A stretch of DNA of 64,000 nucleotides, from contig NZ_LR027602.1 in assembly GCF_900605495.1 (NCBI RefSeq), positions 793,797 to 857,796 of the forward strand, read 5' to 3'. The translations under genes and the position numbers were made by a program. Below the pieces are notes generated by a model. That model worked only from the letters and a program-made list of their open reading frames with translations, searched no databases and was not told the origin of the DNA. Source of the stretch: Bacilliculturomica massiliensis (GTDB lineage Bacteria; Bacillota; Clostridia; Peptostreptococcales; Anaerovoracaceae). Each line of letters begins with the position of its first letter. Within the stretch, counting starts at the first letter, position 1. Positions 17,574-27,154 of this stretch are shown piece by piece.

Positions 17574-20500
17574 ATGAAAAGACATGGATTGGCCGCGCTG
17601 TGCGGCCTTGCCGTCATCCTGTTCTGCACCGGCGCGGCCTGGGGCGCTCAGCCGGGGGATGGGGAAAGCGGAAAATATATTTTTTCAGGCGGAACGATCG
17701 AAGGTATTCAGAAGACGTTTATAGAAGGGATCGAGCCGGAGGATGACGGATACAGATATATGGATCTGGATATTCCGGCGGAGATCGATGGGCGGCCGGT
17801 GACCGCCATCGGGGACAGCGCTTTTTATCCGGCGTCCTACTCTGCTTATCCGGAGCTGCGGGTGCGCAGCATCTCTCTGGCCAGGGCGTCCTCGCTGCAG
17901 ACCATAGGGAAGTATGCGTTTTACAACATGGGGGGAAGCCTTTACGGGGCCATGGAGCCCAGTCTGCTGAAGCTGCCGGAGGGGCTTCGATCCATTGGAG
18001 GAAACGCGTTCTGTTATCAGCGGGGGATCGGGGGAGATCTGTTCATCCCGGACAGCGTGGAGAGCATCGAGGCCTCTGCCTTTATGGGCGCCGGATTTGA
18101 CGGGACCCTTCGCCTGCCGGAAAACCCGGCGTTTGTACGGCTGGAATCCCAGACCTTCAAAGACTGCAGGTTCAGCGGCGTGCTGACGATCCCGGACAAC
18201 GTGACCGCCATTGCCGGCGGCAGTGTTTTCACAGGAGCGCGTTTCAGCGGGCTGATCCTTCACGACGGCATTGAGGAGATCGGAAAGTCGTCCTTTCGGG
18301 ACTGTGCCGCGTTGACGGAGATCCAGACCGCGGGAGGCAATGCCGGATCTGAAAACGCCGCGGCGGCCGTGGCGCTTCCCTCAGGGCTGAAAGTGCTGGG
18401 AGACAACGCCTTCAACGGCTGCGCGGGGCTTGAGGGAAGCGTGGTGCTGCCGGAGGGACTGGTTTCAGCGGGCATTTCAGTTTTTGGAGGGACGGGGATA
18501 CAGACTATCTACGCATCCCACAGCATGACAACGGTCTATCACGCTGATTTTATAAAGAACATGGGAAAGCTCACCGCCTTTGTTTTTCAGGATAAAGAAG
18601 GATATGACAAATACAGGAGCGCCATCGGCAGTTCGCAGCAGAAATTCTGCGCCTATCCTGCGAAGGTCGTTTTTCAGGATCAGGAAGGCGGTGTTCTGGA
18701 GACCAGAGACGTGCTGTATAACCGGCCGCTGAATTTTGCGGCGGATGCCGGTCTGGTATGGCAGGAGGACCCGGATTTCACTCTGCCCGCCCTTCCAGGG
18801 GCGGCGAAGGGCTACCAGCTCAAATGGACTGCGGACCGGTCGGAGCTGACGGGCGTCGCAGTCTCCGCCGCGGTGCGGTGGGATACCCTGTTCCCGGTGC
18901 TGTCCCTGGAAGACCCGGTGATCACGTTCGGTGAGGGGATCGACAAGGCTTACGACGGAACGCCCAGCCTGCTGCACGTCACGGCGTCCCATCCGCTGGC
19001 TTCCCTGTTCAGCGAGGCGGACGTCGGCAATGTGCTGTTTTACTATTGGTGGTATTGGGATACGATCACGCCCACGGAGTATGTGCTCAAAGGATTTGAT
19101 CAGGATGCCTACGACGTGGGAGGGGTGAGAGCTCCCTTCGCCATCAGCTGCAGCGTGATCGTGCAGGCATATATCGTCACGCCGGAACGCGAGACGCAAC
19201 TTTTCTATACTGCGCCGTCCCACTCTTTTGTGGTGGATATGCGAAAGGGAGAACCGGTGGTGAACCCCGTATATCCTGCCGGTACGCTGCTGCTGTCGGC
19301 GGGTCTTCCCGATCTCAGCATCAAAGAGGGCGATACGCCGGGGAAGATCAGCTGGGATGAGGGACAGTCGCTGGCGGAAGGGGAACACGCTTATTCCTGG
19401 ACGTTTTTGCCGGAGGATTCCAAGAATTACAACACCGCCAGCGGAAGTATCGTTCTGAAAGCGGCGGCGTCCCTGCCGGATCCCGGCACGGGGAGCGGCT
19501 CGGGCCACTCCGGAGGATCCCACGCAGGCAGCGGAACGGGCGGCTCCGGGGGAAACGGATACGACATCAGGAAAACCGTGACGCAGACGGACGGCCAGGC
19601 AGCCGAAAGTCAGGTGACGGGCCAGATCAAAGCCGGCGCCGCGGAAGTGACGGCGCAAAGAATAGAAGACGCGCTGAAGGCCGTCTCACAGGAGGCGGAG
19701 GCGCTGGCGAAAGAGACGGGGACGCAGGCGCAGACGAAAGTTGAGATCATTTCGGAGACTGGGCCGGCTGAAGTGCCCGCTCAGGCGCTGCACGCCGTAA
19801 AAGACGCCGGCGCTTTACTGGCGCTGCAGGCAGAACAGGTGAAAGTGACGTTTGGAAGCGAAGCGTTGGCGGTGCTGGCCCAGGCCGGAGACGAGAAGCT
19901 GCTGTTCAGCGCCCGGCTGCTGCCGCGGACCGGGGAGCAGGCAGACGGCGCCGCGGTCTGTACGCTGGATCTTCACACGGAACGGGGAACAGTCTCCGAT
20001 CTGAATGGAGATGTTACAGTGGAGGTCCCCTACGAAAAGTCGGCGCCCCACCGGGAGGTCATCGTCTATTACGTGGCGGAGGATGGGAGCCGGACCAGGG
20101 TGACGGAAGTGACATACGACGCCGCGGAAAAGAAAGCGGTCTTTCATACCACGCACTTTTCTGTATACGAGATCAGGGACATCGCCCCCGTTCCATTCGG
20201 GGATGTGAAGGGTCACTGGGCTGAGGAAGCGGTGAGCTTCGCTGTGGAGCACGGATTATTTGAAGGAACGTCCCGCGATACATTCAGCCCTGAGACTGTA
20301 ATGACGCGGGCCATGCTGGTCACCGTGCTCTGCCATGCGGCAGGTGATCCCGGCGCCGCTGGAGAAGTGAAGTTCACAGACGTGGCAGAGGATGCATGGT
20401 ACCGGACGGCGGTAAACTGGGCGGCTCAGGCAGGGATCGCGCAGGGCTATCCCGACGGGCAGCAGTCTGAGACGCGGGCGTTTAAGCCTGATCAGCCCGT

Positions 20501-20759
20501 GACCAGAGAAGAACTGGCGGTCATGCTTTGCGCCGCGGACCAGATCAAAAGTTCCGGGGAGGCGATGGTAAAATCTGCCGAGGGGGAATTCAGCGACTGG
20601 TCCGATTCGTCGGAATGGGCGCGAAAAGCGCTGAGCTGGGCCGTGGATCAGGGGATCCTGTCCGGTAAGGGAGGGAAGATCCTGGACCCGAAGGGCCCTG
20701 CTACGAGAGCGGAAACAGCGGCCATTCTGAAAAATGATCTGACGAGACTGACGAGATAA
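17574..20759 (+). CDS. S-layer-anchored surface protein with BspA-type leucine-rich repeats and three SLH domains
   Basis: 1061 aa. The signal peptide ends near AAWG-AQ. Residues of about 40-330 are BspA-like LRR_5 repeats (recurring patterns such as LPEGLRSIGGNAF and LPSGLKVLGDNAF). Residues 360-630 contain Ig-like/beta-rich segments, then a Gly/Ser/His linker (about 638-665), a region ending in an HTTHFSVYEI module, and three SLH repeats at about 873-1061 (FGDVKGHWAEEAV, FTDVAEDAWYRTAV, FSDWSDSSEWARKA). SLH domains bind cell-wall polysaccharide, so the protein is surface-displayed; BspA-like repeats often act in adhesion. The c-di-GMP riboswitch upstream ties it to the sessile/motile switch. 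The start at 17574 gives a proper signal peptide. Confidence 0.9.
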   Translation: MKRHGLAALCGLAVILFCTGAAWGAQPGDGESGKYIFSGGTIEGIQKTFIEGIEPEDDGYRYMDLDIPAEIDGRPVTAIGDSAFYPASYSAYPELRVRSISLARASSLQTIGKYAFYNMGGSLYGAMEPSLLKLPEGLRSIGGNAFCYQRGIGGDLFIPDSVESIEASAFMGAGFDGTLRLPENPAFVRLESQTFKDCRFSGVLTIPDNVTAIAGGSVFTGARFSGLILHDGIEEIGKSSFRDCAALTEIQTAGGNAGSENAAAAVALPSGLKVLGDNAFNGCAGLEGSVVLPEGLVSAGISVFGGTGIQTIYASHSMTTVYHADFIKNMGKLTAFVFQDKEGYDKYRSAIGSSQQKFCAYPAKVVFQDQEGGVLETRDVLYNRPLNFAADAGLVWQEDPDFTLPALPGAAKGYQLKWTADRSELTGVAVSAAVRWDTLFPVLSLEDPVITFGEGIDKAYDGTPSLLHVTASHPLASLFSEADVGNVLFYYWWYWDTITPTEYVLKGFDQDAYDVGGVRAPFAISCSVIVQAYIVTPERETQLFYTAPSHSFVVDMRKGEPVVNPVYPAGTLLLSAGLPDLSIKEGDTPGKISWDEGQSLAEGEHAYSWTFLPEDSKNYNTASGSIVLKAAASLPDPGTGSGSGHSGGSHAGSGTGGSGGNGYDIRKTVTQTDGQAAESQVTGQIKAGAAEVTAQRIEDALKAVSQEAEALAKETGTQAQTKVEIISETGPAEVPAQALHAVKDAGALLALQAEQVKVTFGSEALAVLAQAGDEKLLFSARLLPRTGEQADGAAVCTLDLHTERGTVSDLNGDVTVEVPYEKSAPHREVIVYYVAEDGSRTRVTEVTYDAAEKKAVFHTTHFSVYEIRDIAPVPFGDVKGHWAEEAVSFAVEHGLFEGTSRDTFSPETVMTRAMLVTVLCHAAGDPGAAGEVKFTDVAEDAWYRTAVNWAAQAGIAQGYPDGQQSETRAFKPDQPVTREELAVMLCAADQIKSSGEAMVKSAEGEFSDWSDSSEWARKALSWAVDQGILSGKGGKILDPKGPATRAETAAILKNDLTRLTR

Positions 20760-20787
20760 CAGCGTTGATCAATTGACGTGATCGACG

Positions 20788-20826
20788 GCGGAGCGCCCAT
20801 GTTGCAGTGTGCGCTCCGCTTTTTTT
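20788..20826 (+). terminator. Terminator of the LRR/SLH gene
   Basis: A perfect 9-bp stem (GCGGAGCGC / GCGCTCCGC) with a 14-nt loop is followed by seven T, 28 bp after the stop codon. Confidence 0.93.
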
Positions 20827-20970
20827 GTGAAAAATCTCTGAAAAAGGGAGGGGGGCCTCTGGTTCTGTTGTTTTACTGTGGCGCCGCAGTCCGGACGATG
20901 GTAGAATAATAAAATGAGAATGGGGCCGGGCGGAAGGGCGTCGGTCCGGCCGCCAGGAAAGGAGCGTAAA

Positions 20971-21909
20971 TTGAAATTCAAGTCATATCAGTGTTCGCAC
21001 AACGACAGGTCCGGTGTGAACGGAGAACTGGCGGAACAGCTGCGGGCGGGGGCTCGTATGGAGTTTCCGCAGGCATATCGGGACGGGAGAGCCATGGCCC
21101 GGCTGTCGGCGGCCATAAAGGAATGGGAGCACGAGAGCTTCTGCGTGCTGCCATTCTGCCATACCGTTGAGGGAGAAGCTTTCGGAGGTCAGGTGAACTA
21201 CGGGGATGCCGGAAGTTTTCCCCGGCCTGCGAACCGGCGGATCTGCAAGACCGCTGAGGATGTGCTGGGGCTGCCCGATATGGATTTTTCCGCGGGGCGG
21301 GTCCGGGAAGTGCTGGAAGCCGGCCGGATCCTGAGGGAGCAGGGGGAGAAAGCGGTGCTGAATATGAACGGACCGCTGACCATACTTAACGTGTTGATGG
21401 AGACGTCGGACGTTTTCGGTTTCCTCATGACGGGCAGGCCCGAAGAACAGGAGCAGGTGTTCGCCAAGATAAGAGGTAATCTGCTGCGGTATCTGGCGGA
21501 GGCGGCGGAGGCCGGGTTTGCCGTGGTGAGCTACGCGGACGCCATGGGGGCCGCGGACATCGTAGGTCCAAAGATGGCGGCAAAACTGGCCGGCCAGTTT
21601 ACGCTGCCCTTCCTGCGCGACGCCGGCGTTCTTCTCAGCGGACCCCGGCCGGCGGTCCGGCAGACGGAGACCGTATTGTTCCTCTGCCCAAAGACGGCCC
21701 ACGGGCTGGAGGTTGAGCAGGGTGAAGGGACTTGCGGCGGACAGCGGGCCCTCTGGGAAGAATTCGATGTATCCGAAGATGCGTCGGCGGCGGAGAGCTT
21801 TCGGAGAGCGGCCCACGGACAGCGCCGGATCCTGGGCGGCGCCTGCTTCACGCAGCTTTTAAAAACAGGCAGGCTGAAGCAGCTGTATCATCTGCAGTTT
21901 TTGGAATAA
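20971..21909 (+). CDS. URO-D superfamily protein, probable corrinoid methyltransferase
   Basis: 312 aa. URO-D fold indicated by PFCHTVEGEAFGGQVNYG near the N-terminus, VLNMNGPLTILNVLMET in the middle, VVSYADAMGAADIVGPK and the C-terminal CPKTAHGLEVEQGEGTC. The spacing of Cys/His near the C-terminus resembles the zinc-binding HxC...C set of methylcobamide:thiol methyltransferases, but I cannot assign each ligand. I start at TTG 20971 with AAAGGAG seven bases before; the longer in-frame ATG at 20914 would add a Gly/Arg-rich non-family stretch. It may be an additional acceptor methyltransferase for the corrinoid locus. Monocistronic as far as seen. Confidence 0.75.
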   Translation: MKFKSYQCSHNDRSGVNGELAEQLRAGARMEFPQAYRDGRAMARLSAAIKEWEHESFCVLPFCHTVEGEAFGGQVNYGDAGSFPRPANRRICKTAEDVLGLPDMDFSAGRVREVLEAGRILREQGEKAVLNMNGPLTILNVLMETSDVFGFLMTGRPEEQEQVFAKIRGNLLRYLAEAAEAGFAVVSYADAMGAADIVGPKMAAKLAGQFTLPFLRDAGVLLSGPRPAVRQTETVLFLCPKTAHGLEVEQGEGTCGGQRALWEEFDVSEDASAAESFRRAAHGQRRILGGACFTQLLKTGRLKQLYHLQFLE

Positions 21910-22003
21910 AGCTCCGGGACCGGGCCGGGCGCTGTTCCGGGCGGGACGCGGCGGAGACTCATTTCGCGCCGGGGGCGGAACGGAGCGGCGCGCCTTAAAA
22001 TCA

Positions 22004-22032
22004 TTGCCTTTCCCCGGGTTCGGTGATAAAAT
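22004..22032 (+). promoter_or_regulatory. Promoter of the acyl-CoA synthetase pair
   Basis: TTGCCT (22004-22009), 17-bp spacer, TAAAAT (22027-22032), leaving a roughly 235-nt leader to the first start codon. The rest of the 365-bp gap (21910-22274) is GC-rich and shows no gene or clear structure. Confidence 0.65.
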
Positions 22033-22274
22033 AGGACATGCGAAATACCGTCAGTCGGCAGGTGTGCGCATATTTTTGAAAGGAAAATTTTTCCCGAAGC
22101 TCTGTTGCCTTTGCTCTGTGGTGCAGCAGCTGCGCGGCAGGGGGGGCGCTCCGCTCAGACGTGCAGCTCATGCCTTCTGGAGCAGGAGGGCTGCGGGCTT
22201 GCGGGCTTTGAAGAAGCTGAAATAGATAAAACGCCGGACAGGAGAATGGGCGGCTGGAACGGAGAGAAGACAAT

Positions 22275-23990
22275 ATGAACAGCAGCAGGTTCAAAAATGA
22301 TTTATATGTAAACAGGGAGATACGCGATCTGAAAGATATGCTGGACAGCTGCGCGGAGCTGTACGCGGACAAGCGGGCGTATCTGGTAAAAGATAAGCCG
22401 GGCGGCCCATACCGCGCCATCACTTACCGGCAGACGAAGGCGGACGTGGACGGACTGGGGACGGCGCTGATGGATCTGGGACTTTCGGGAAAACGGGTGG
22501 CGGTGATCGGTGAAAACCGTTATGAGTGGGTGATCACCTACCTGGCCACGGTCAACGGAACCGGGGTCATCGTACCGCTGGACCGGGAACTTCCCGCCGG
22601 GGAGATCGCCAATCTGATGGAACGGGCAAAGGTGGACGCTCTGGTATTTTCCAGCAAGGTGGAGCGCAAGGTGAAGGAAGCGCTCAGCCAGGTGTCCGGG
22701 GTGGAGTTCGTCATCAGCATGGACGCTCCGGAGCACACGGAGGCCAGCCTTTCCCTGCACAGGCTGATCGAGAGGGGAAAGCGGCTGCTGGCGGAAGGCC
22801 GCAGAGGTTTCGTGGACGCGGTGATCGACGCCGACGAGATGCGGATCCTGCTTTTCACCTCCGGTACCACGGGGCTGGCAAAGGGCGTCATGCTCTGCCA
22901 CCGCAATATCTGCGCCAACGTCTACAACATGTCCAAATATGTGAATGTGCGCGACGACTGCGTGGGCCTGTCCGTCCTGCCCATGCACCATACCTACGAG
23001 TTTACCTGCCACATTATGACCGCCATGTACCAGGGGTGTGCCGTGGCGATCTGCGAGGGGCTCAAATACATCGTGAAAAATATGGCGGAAGCGCAGGCTA
23101 CCGTCATGCTGGGGGTGCCGCTGATCTTTGAATCCATGCACAAGAAAGTGTGGAAAAAAGCGGAAGCCAGCGGCAAAGCGGACAAGATGCGCGCTGCGGT
23201 GGCTGTGTCCAAACAGCTGAATAAACTGAATATCAAGGCTACGAAAAAGCTGTTCAAGGAAGTGCACCAGGCGCTGGGCGGCCATATGAGACTGATGATC
23301 GCCGGAGCGGCGGCCATCGACCCCAACGTGGTGGAAGACTTCAACGCCATGGGGATCACCATGATCCAGGGATACGGGATGACGGAAAACTCGCCCATCA
23401 TCGCCGTGAATATGGACCGGTACCACAAGGCGGCCTCGGCGGGGCTGCCCATGCCCGGCACTCAGGTCAGGATCATCGACAAGGACGAAAACGGCGTGGG
23501 AGAGATCATCTGCAAAGGCGATTCTGTCATGCTCGGCTATTATGACGATCCGGAAGAGACGGCCAAGGTCCTCATCGACGGCTGGCTGCATACGGGAGAT
23601 TACGGGTATTTTGACCGGGACGGCTTCCTGTACATTACGGGAAGAAAGAAAAATGTCATCGTTACAAAGAACGGGAAGAATGTTTTTCCGGAGGAAGTGG
23701 AATTCTATCTGGGGAAGAGCGATTACATCAAAGAGGTGATCGTGAGCGGGGAGGAGGACGCCGACACCGGCGAAATGATCGTGTGGGCGGATATCCTTCC
23801 CAATTTCGCACTCATCGAGGAACGGCACGGAAACCTGCCGGAGGCGGAGCTCCGCAGACTTCTGAAAGAAGAGATCGACGCCGCCAACGACAAAATGCCG
23901 CTCTATAAGCGGGTAAAGCGGTTCCGCACCCGCGACACGGAGTTCGAGAAGACGACCACGCAGAAGATCAAGCGCTACACGGCGAAATAG
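22275..23990 (+). CDS. AMP-dependent acyl-CoA synthetase (long-chain FadD-like), copy 1
   Basis: 571-aa ANL-superfamily adenylating enzyme. The P-loop-like motif is LLFTSGTTGLAKGVM, the A5 motif IQGYGMTENSP, the hinge DYGYFDRDGFLYITGRKKN, and the catalytic lysine lies in the C-terminal FEKTTTQKIKRY. It converts a carboxylic acid to its CoA thioester via an acyl-adenylate. It is closely related to the next gene and shares a 36-base identical stretch with it (22475-22510 versus 24448-24483), indicating tandem duplication. Chain-length preference cannot be read; the sizes and sequences are of the long-chain type. Confidence 0.92.
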   Translation: MNSSRFKNDLYVNREIRDLKDMLDSCAELYADKRAYLVKDKPGGPYRAITYRQTKADVDGLGTALMDLGLSGKRVAVIGENRYEWVITYLATVNGTGVIVPLDRELPAGEIANLMERAKVDALVFSSKVERKVKEALSQVSGVEFVISMDAPEHTEASLSLHRLIERGKRLLAEGRRGFVDAVIDADEMRILLFTSGTTGLAKGVMLCHRNICANVYNMSKYVNVRDDCVGLSVLPMHHTYEFTCHIMTAMYQGCAVAICEGLKYIVKNMAEAQATVMLGVPLIFESMHKKVWKKAEASGKADKMRAAVAVSKQLNKLNIKATKKLFKEVHQALGGHMRLMIAGAAAIDPNVVEDFNAMGITMIQGYGMTENSPIIAVNMDRYHKAASAGLPMPGTQVRIIDKDENGVGEIICKGDSVMLGYYDDPEETAKVLIDGWLHTGDYGYFDRDGFLYITGRKKNVIVTKNGKNVFPEEVEFYLGKSDYIKEVIVSGEEDADTGEMIVWADILPNFALIEERHGNLPEAELRRLLKEEIDAANDKMPLYKRVKRFRTRDTEFEKTTTQKIKRYTAK

Positions 23991-23994
23991 CCAC

Positions 23995-24048
23995 GCGGTC
24001 CGGCAAAGCTCCGCGGCCCGGCAAAGTTCCGCGGTCCGGCAAAGCTGC
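23995..24048. repeat. Three tandem 18-bp repeats between the two acyl-CoA synthetase genes
   Basis: Three near-identical units of the type GCGGTCCGGCAAAGCTCC run from 23995 in steps of 18 bp, differing at a few positions. They start immediately after the stop of copy 1 and are too few and too short for a CRISPR. Confidence 0.85.
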
Positions 24049-24193
24049 CGGAAAGGTAAAGATTTAACATGTAATTTGAGAGGGAAAGCGTGCGGAATTT
24101 CAGGGAACAGCCAAGGCGGCCCTGAAATTTTGCGTCGATAGACCTGACGGACGCGCTGCGCCGCGGCCGGAGCGAGACGAAGGGGAATGGATT

Positions 24194-25993
24194 ATGATGG
24201 GAATTGAAGAAGCCCGCCGCTGGGCGGTGGAATATGTGTCGGGGATCGAAGAGAGCACGGACCCGCTGGTGCGGTACAAAGATGTGAGACCGATCACAGA
24301 TATCAAGGACATGTGGGATTCCAGCGCCGCTCTCTACGCCGGCCGAACGGCGTTTATGAAGAAGGACAAGCCCGGCGGACCTTACCGGGACGTCACATAC
24401 GGGAAGGCTCATGAGGATACGGACGCGCTGGGGACGGCGCTGGTGTCTCTGGGACTTTCGGGAAAACGGGTGGCGGTGATCGGGGACAACCGCTACGAGT
24501 GGGCGGTCTCCTATCTGGCGGTGGTATGCGGCGTCGGGATCGCGGTGCCCCTTGACAAGGAACTGCCGGAGAACGAGCTGAAACAGCTGGTGATCGCGGC
24601 CGGGGTGGAGTGCGTGATCTTCTCGAAGAAATATCAGGACATGTTTCGGCGCATGAAGGACAGCGGGGATACCCGGCTCTTTGCGCTGGTCAATATGGAC
24701 GGTGATCTGGCGGAGGGCGGCGTTCTCTCTCTGCAGAATCTGATCGAGATCGGAAACCGGCTCATCGACGGAGGAAACAGGGAATTTCTGGACGCGCAGA
24801 TCGAGCGGGAAGGCATGGGGATCCTGCTGTTTACTTCCGGGACTACAGGCATATCCAAGGGAGTCATGCTTTCGCACAAAAACATTGCCGCAGACCTTAT
24901 GTCCATGGTGACGATGATCCATATCAAAAAGGAAGACATTTTCTTTTCCGTTCTGCCCATCCATCACACGTACGAATGTACCTGCGGTTTTCTGTGCCCG
25001 CTGTTTCGGGGCGCGGCGGTGGCGTACTGCGAGGGGCTGCGCTACATCGTAAAAAATCTCGGCGAGGCCAAGCCCACGGTATTTCTGTGCGTGCCGCTGA
25101 TCATGGAGAGCATGCACCGGAAGATCTGGTCCCAGGCGAAGAAGAGCGGGAAGGAAAAGCTGCTGCGGAGAGTGCTGGCGGTCAATAAATATACGAAAAA
25201 GATCGGTCTCGATCTGGTGCCGAAGCTGCTGTCTCAGGTGACGAACGTGTTTGGCGGACGCATGCGCCTGATGATCTGCGGCGGGGCGGCCATCGATCCT
25301 GCGGTGCTGGACAGCATCGCTTCCTTCGGCATCATCTGTCTGCAGGGCTACGGACTGACGGAATGCGGACCCATCGCGGCGCTGAATCCTGACGTGGATC
25401 CCAAGCAGGACGCCGCGGGAGCAATGCCGCCCTACATGGAGTGCCGCATTGCGCAGCCGGGCGAGGATGGGATCGGGGAGATCTGTATCAAGGGTCCCAA
25501 CGTGATGCTGGGCTACTACGGGAATCCTGAGGCCACCGCAGAGGTGATGAGCGAGGACGGCTGGTTCTTTACCGGAGATCTGGGCTATGTAGACGGCGAT
25601 GGTTTTATCCACATCACGGGTCGGAAAAAGAACGTGATCATCACGAAAAACGGAAAGAATGTATTTCCGGAGGAGATCGAATACTACCTGGGGCAGATCC
25701 CCTATGTGGAAGAATCCATGGTATGGGGAGCGGAAGGCAGCGAATCGGACGATATTCTGATCTTCGCCGCGGTCAAATGCGATGGGGAGGCGGTGGAGGA
25801 GGCGCTGGGCGCCGGGTACACGAAGGAGCAGGCGCTGGAACTGCTCTGGAAAGAGATCGACCGCATGAACCAGGGGCTGCCTTATTTCAAGCGCGTCAAG
25901 AAGCTCGACATCCGGGAAAAAGAATTCGAAAAAAACACCGCCAAAAAGATCAAGCGGTTTGCAGAGGAAAACAGGACCATGAGTGATCAGTGA
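24194..25993 (+). CDS. AMP-dependent acyl-CoA synthetase (long-chain FadD-like), copy 2
   Basis: 599-aa paralogue of the preceding gene with the same motifs: LLFTSGTTGISKGVM, LQGYGLTECGP, DLGYVDGDGFIHITGRKKN and the C-terminal lysine segment FEKNTAKKIKRF. It has an N-terminal extension of about 25 residues (MGIEEARRWAVEYVSG) absent from copy 1. The start follows GAAGGGGA. Retention of both copies suggests different substrates or conditions. It is convergent with the AEC transporter; only 28 bp separate the stops and no terminator is evident there. Confidence 0.92.
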   Translation: MMGIEEARRWAVEYVSGIEESTDPLVRYKDVRPITDIKDMWDSSAALYAGRTAFMKKDKPGGPYRDVTYGKAHEDTDALGTALVSLGLSGKRVAVIGDNRYEWAVSYLAVVCGVGIAVPLDKELPENELKQLVIAAGVECVIFSKKYQDMFRRMKDSGDTRLFALVNMDGDLAEGGVLSLQNLIEIGNRLIDGGNREFLDAQIEREGMGILLFTSGTTGISKGVMLSHKNIAADLMSMVTMIHIKKEDIFFSVLPIHHTYECTCGFLCPLFRGAAVAYCEGLRYIVKNLGEAKPTVFLCVPLIMESMHRKIWSQAKKSGKEKLLRRVLAVNKYTKKIGLDLVPKLLSQVTNVFGGRMRLMICGGAAIDPAVLDSIASFGIICLQGYGLTECGPIAALNPDVDPKQDAAGAMPPYMECRIAQPGEDGIGEICIKGPNVMLGYYGNPEATAEVMSEDGWFFTGDLGYVDGDGFIHITGRKKNVIITKNGKNVFPEEIEYYLGQIPYVEESMVWGAEGSESDDILIFAAVKCDGEAVEEALGAGYTKEQALELLWKEIDRMNQGLPYFKRVKKLDIREKEFEKNTAKKIKRFAEENRTMSDQ

Positions 25994-26021
25994 TCGGAGA
26001 CCAGAGGAGAAAACTGACCGG

Positions 26022-26966
26022 TCAGATCAACCCCATGCTGCGCAGAATAAAGAGCCAGACAGTCAGCGTGAAGGCGCTGAAGAAGGTGGTGAGCATGATG
26101 GCACCGGCGGTCACCGTTCCATCGTGCCCCATGCCGCGGGCCATGACAAAACAGCTGACGGTGGTGGAGGAGCCCAACATGACCAGGATCGCCACCAGCT
26201 TGTCGTCGTGAAAGCCCATGCGGACGGCCAGAGGCAGAAAGACTGCGGTGAAGCCCGCCAGCTTCAGGGCGCTGGCGGCCAGGACCGGTCTCCATTTTTT
26301 CAGCGTTTTTCCGGCGTCAAAAGAGGCGCCCATGACCATAAGCCCAAGAGGCGTGGCCGTGGCGGCCAGATTTTGCACAGTCAGTTCCATGATCCTGGGC
26401 TGGGAGAGCCCCGAAAGGGACCAGAGGATGCCCGCCCCAATGCCCAGTATGATGGGGTTCGTCATCAGATTTTTCAGCGTCTTGTTCAAAGTTTCCCGAT
26501 CCGGTCTTTTGCGATCGGGGCCCATCAGCTCCAGAATGAGCACGGCGGCCGCATTGTACAGCGGCACGGAACTGACGATCATCAGGGGGGCCATCCCCGC
26601 GTTGCCGTAGAGATTCTGGATCAGGGAGATACCCAGTATGGTGGCGCTGCTGCGATAGCCGGCCTGGGCAAACTCTCCGCGGATGGACCGATCGGCCACG
26701 AAGAAGGACAGACCGCAGCATATGGCGATGCACACGGCGGTGGTGAGAAAGCAGAACAGCACGAAACGGCTGTCCCACACCTGACGGAAAGGGACTCCGG
26801 ACAGATCGTGAAACAGAAGAGCGGGGATCGCCGCCGTAAAGACGAAGCGATTCATCTTGTTGACAAAGGACTGGTCAAAAAGCCCCGCGTACCGAAAGAA
26901 CACGCCCAGAAGCATTGTGAGGAAGATGGGAATCGTGGCGTTCAGACAGAAAATCAAGTTGTTCAT
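26022..26966 (-). CDS. AEC (auxin efflux carrier) family transporter
   Basis: 314-aa membrane protein with about ten hydrophobic segments in two five-helix halves, as in the AEC/BASS-like fold. Recognisable segments are IFLTMLLGVFFRYAG at the N-terminus, MTNPIILGIGAGILWSLSG in the centre and LVAILVMLGSSTTVSCFVMA. Bacterial members export or import malate, malonate or other organic anions. CGGAGG precedes the ATG. It is flanked by convergent acyl-CoA synthetase and a same-strand sigma-54 activator, and the substrate is not indicated by context. Confidence 0.88.
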   Translation of the reverse strand: MNNLIFCLNATIPIFLTMLLGVFFRYAGLFDQSFVNKMNRFVFTAAIPALLFHDLSGVPFRQVWDSRFVLFCFLTTAVCIAICCGLSFFVADRSIRGEFAQAGYRSSATILGISLIQNLYGNAGMAPLMIVSSVPLYNAAAVLILELMGPDRKRPDRETLNKTLKNLMTNPIILGIGAGILWSLSGLSQPRIMELTVQNLAATATPLGLMVMGASFDAGKTLKKWRPVLAASALKLAGFTAVFLPLAVRMGFHDDKLVAILVMLGSSTTVSCFVMARGMGHDGTVTAGAIMLTTFFSAFTLTVWLFILRSMGLI

Positions 26967-27011
26967 ATAAAAAATCCTCCGGTTACAGGGAAGTATTACA
27001 AAGGGAAAATG

Positions 27012-27054
27012 AAAGGGAGCACTGCGGAATAGAAAGCTGCGGCGCTCCCTTTTT
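27012..27054 (-). terminator. Terminator of the sigma-54 activator gene
   Basis: Complementary arms AGGGAGC and GCTCCCT enclose a loop that can itself pair (CTGC/GCGG). Read on the minus strand the stem is followed by TTTCATTTT. It is also preceded by an A-run, so some activity in both directions is possible. Confidence 0.7.
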
Positions 27055-27154
27055 GTGTGCTTCGGACTTGTTTCGGCCGGCCTTGTCTGCCGCAGAGGAT
27101 CACGTCCGAAACTGGTCCTGCCTGCCGCCCCGGCTGCTGCCGGCCTTGCCGCCG

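Noticed and set aside
23995-24048. CRISPR-like repeats
   Set aside because: Only three 18-bp units directly abutting, with no spacers and no cas genes in the window.
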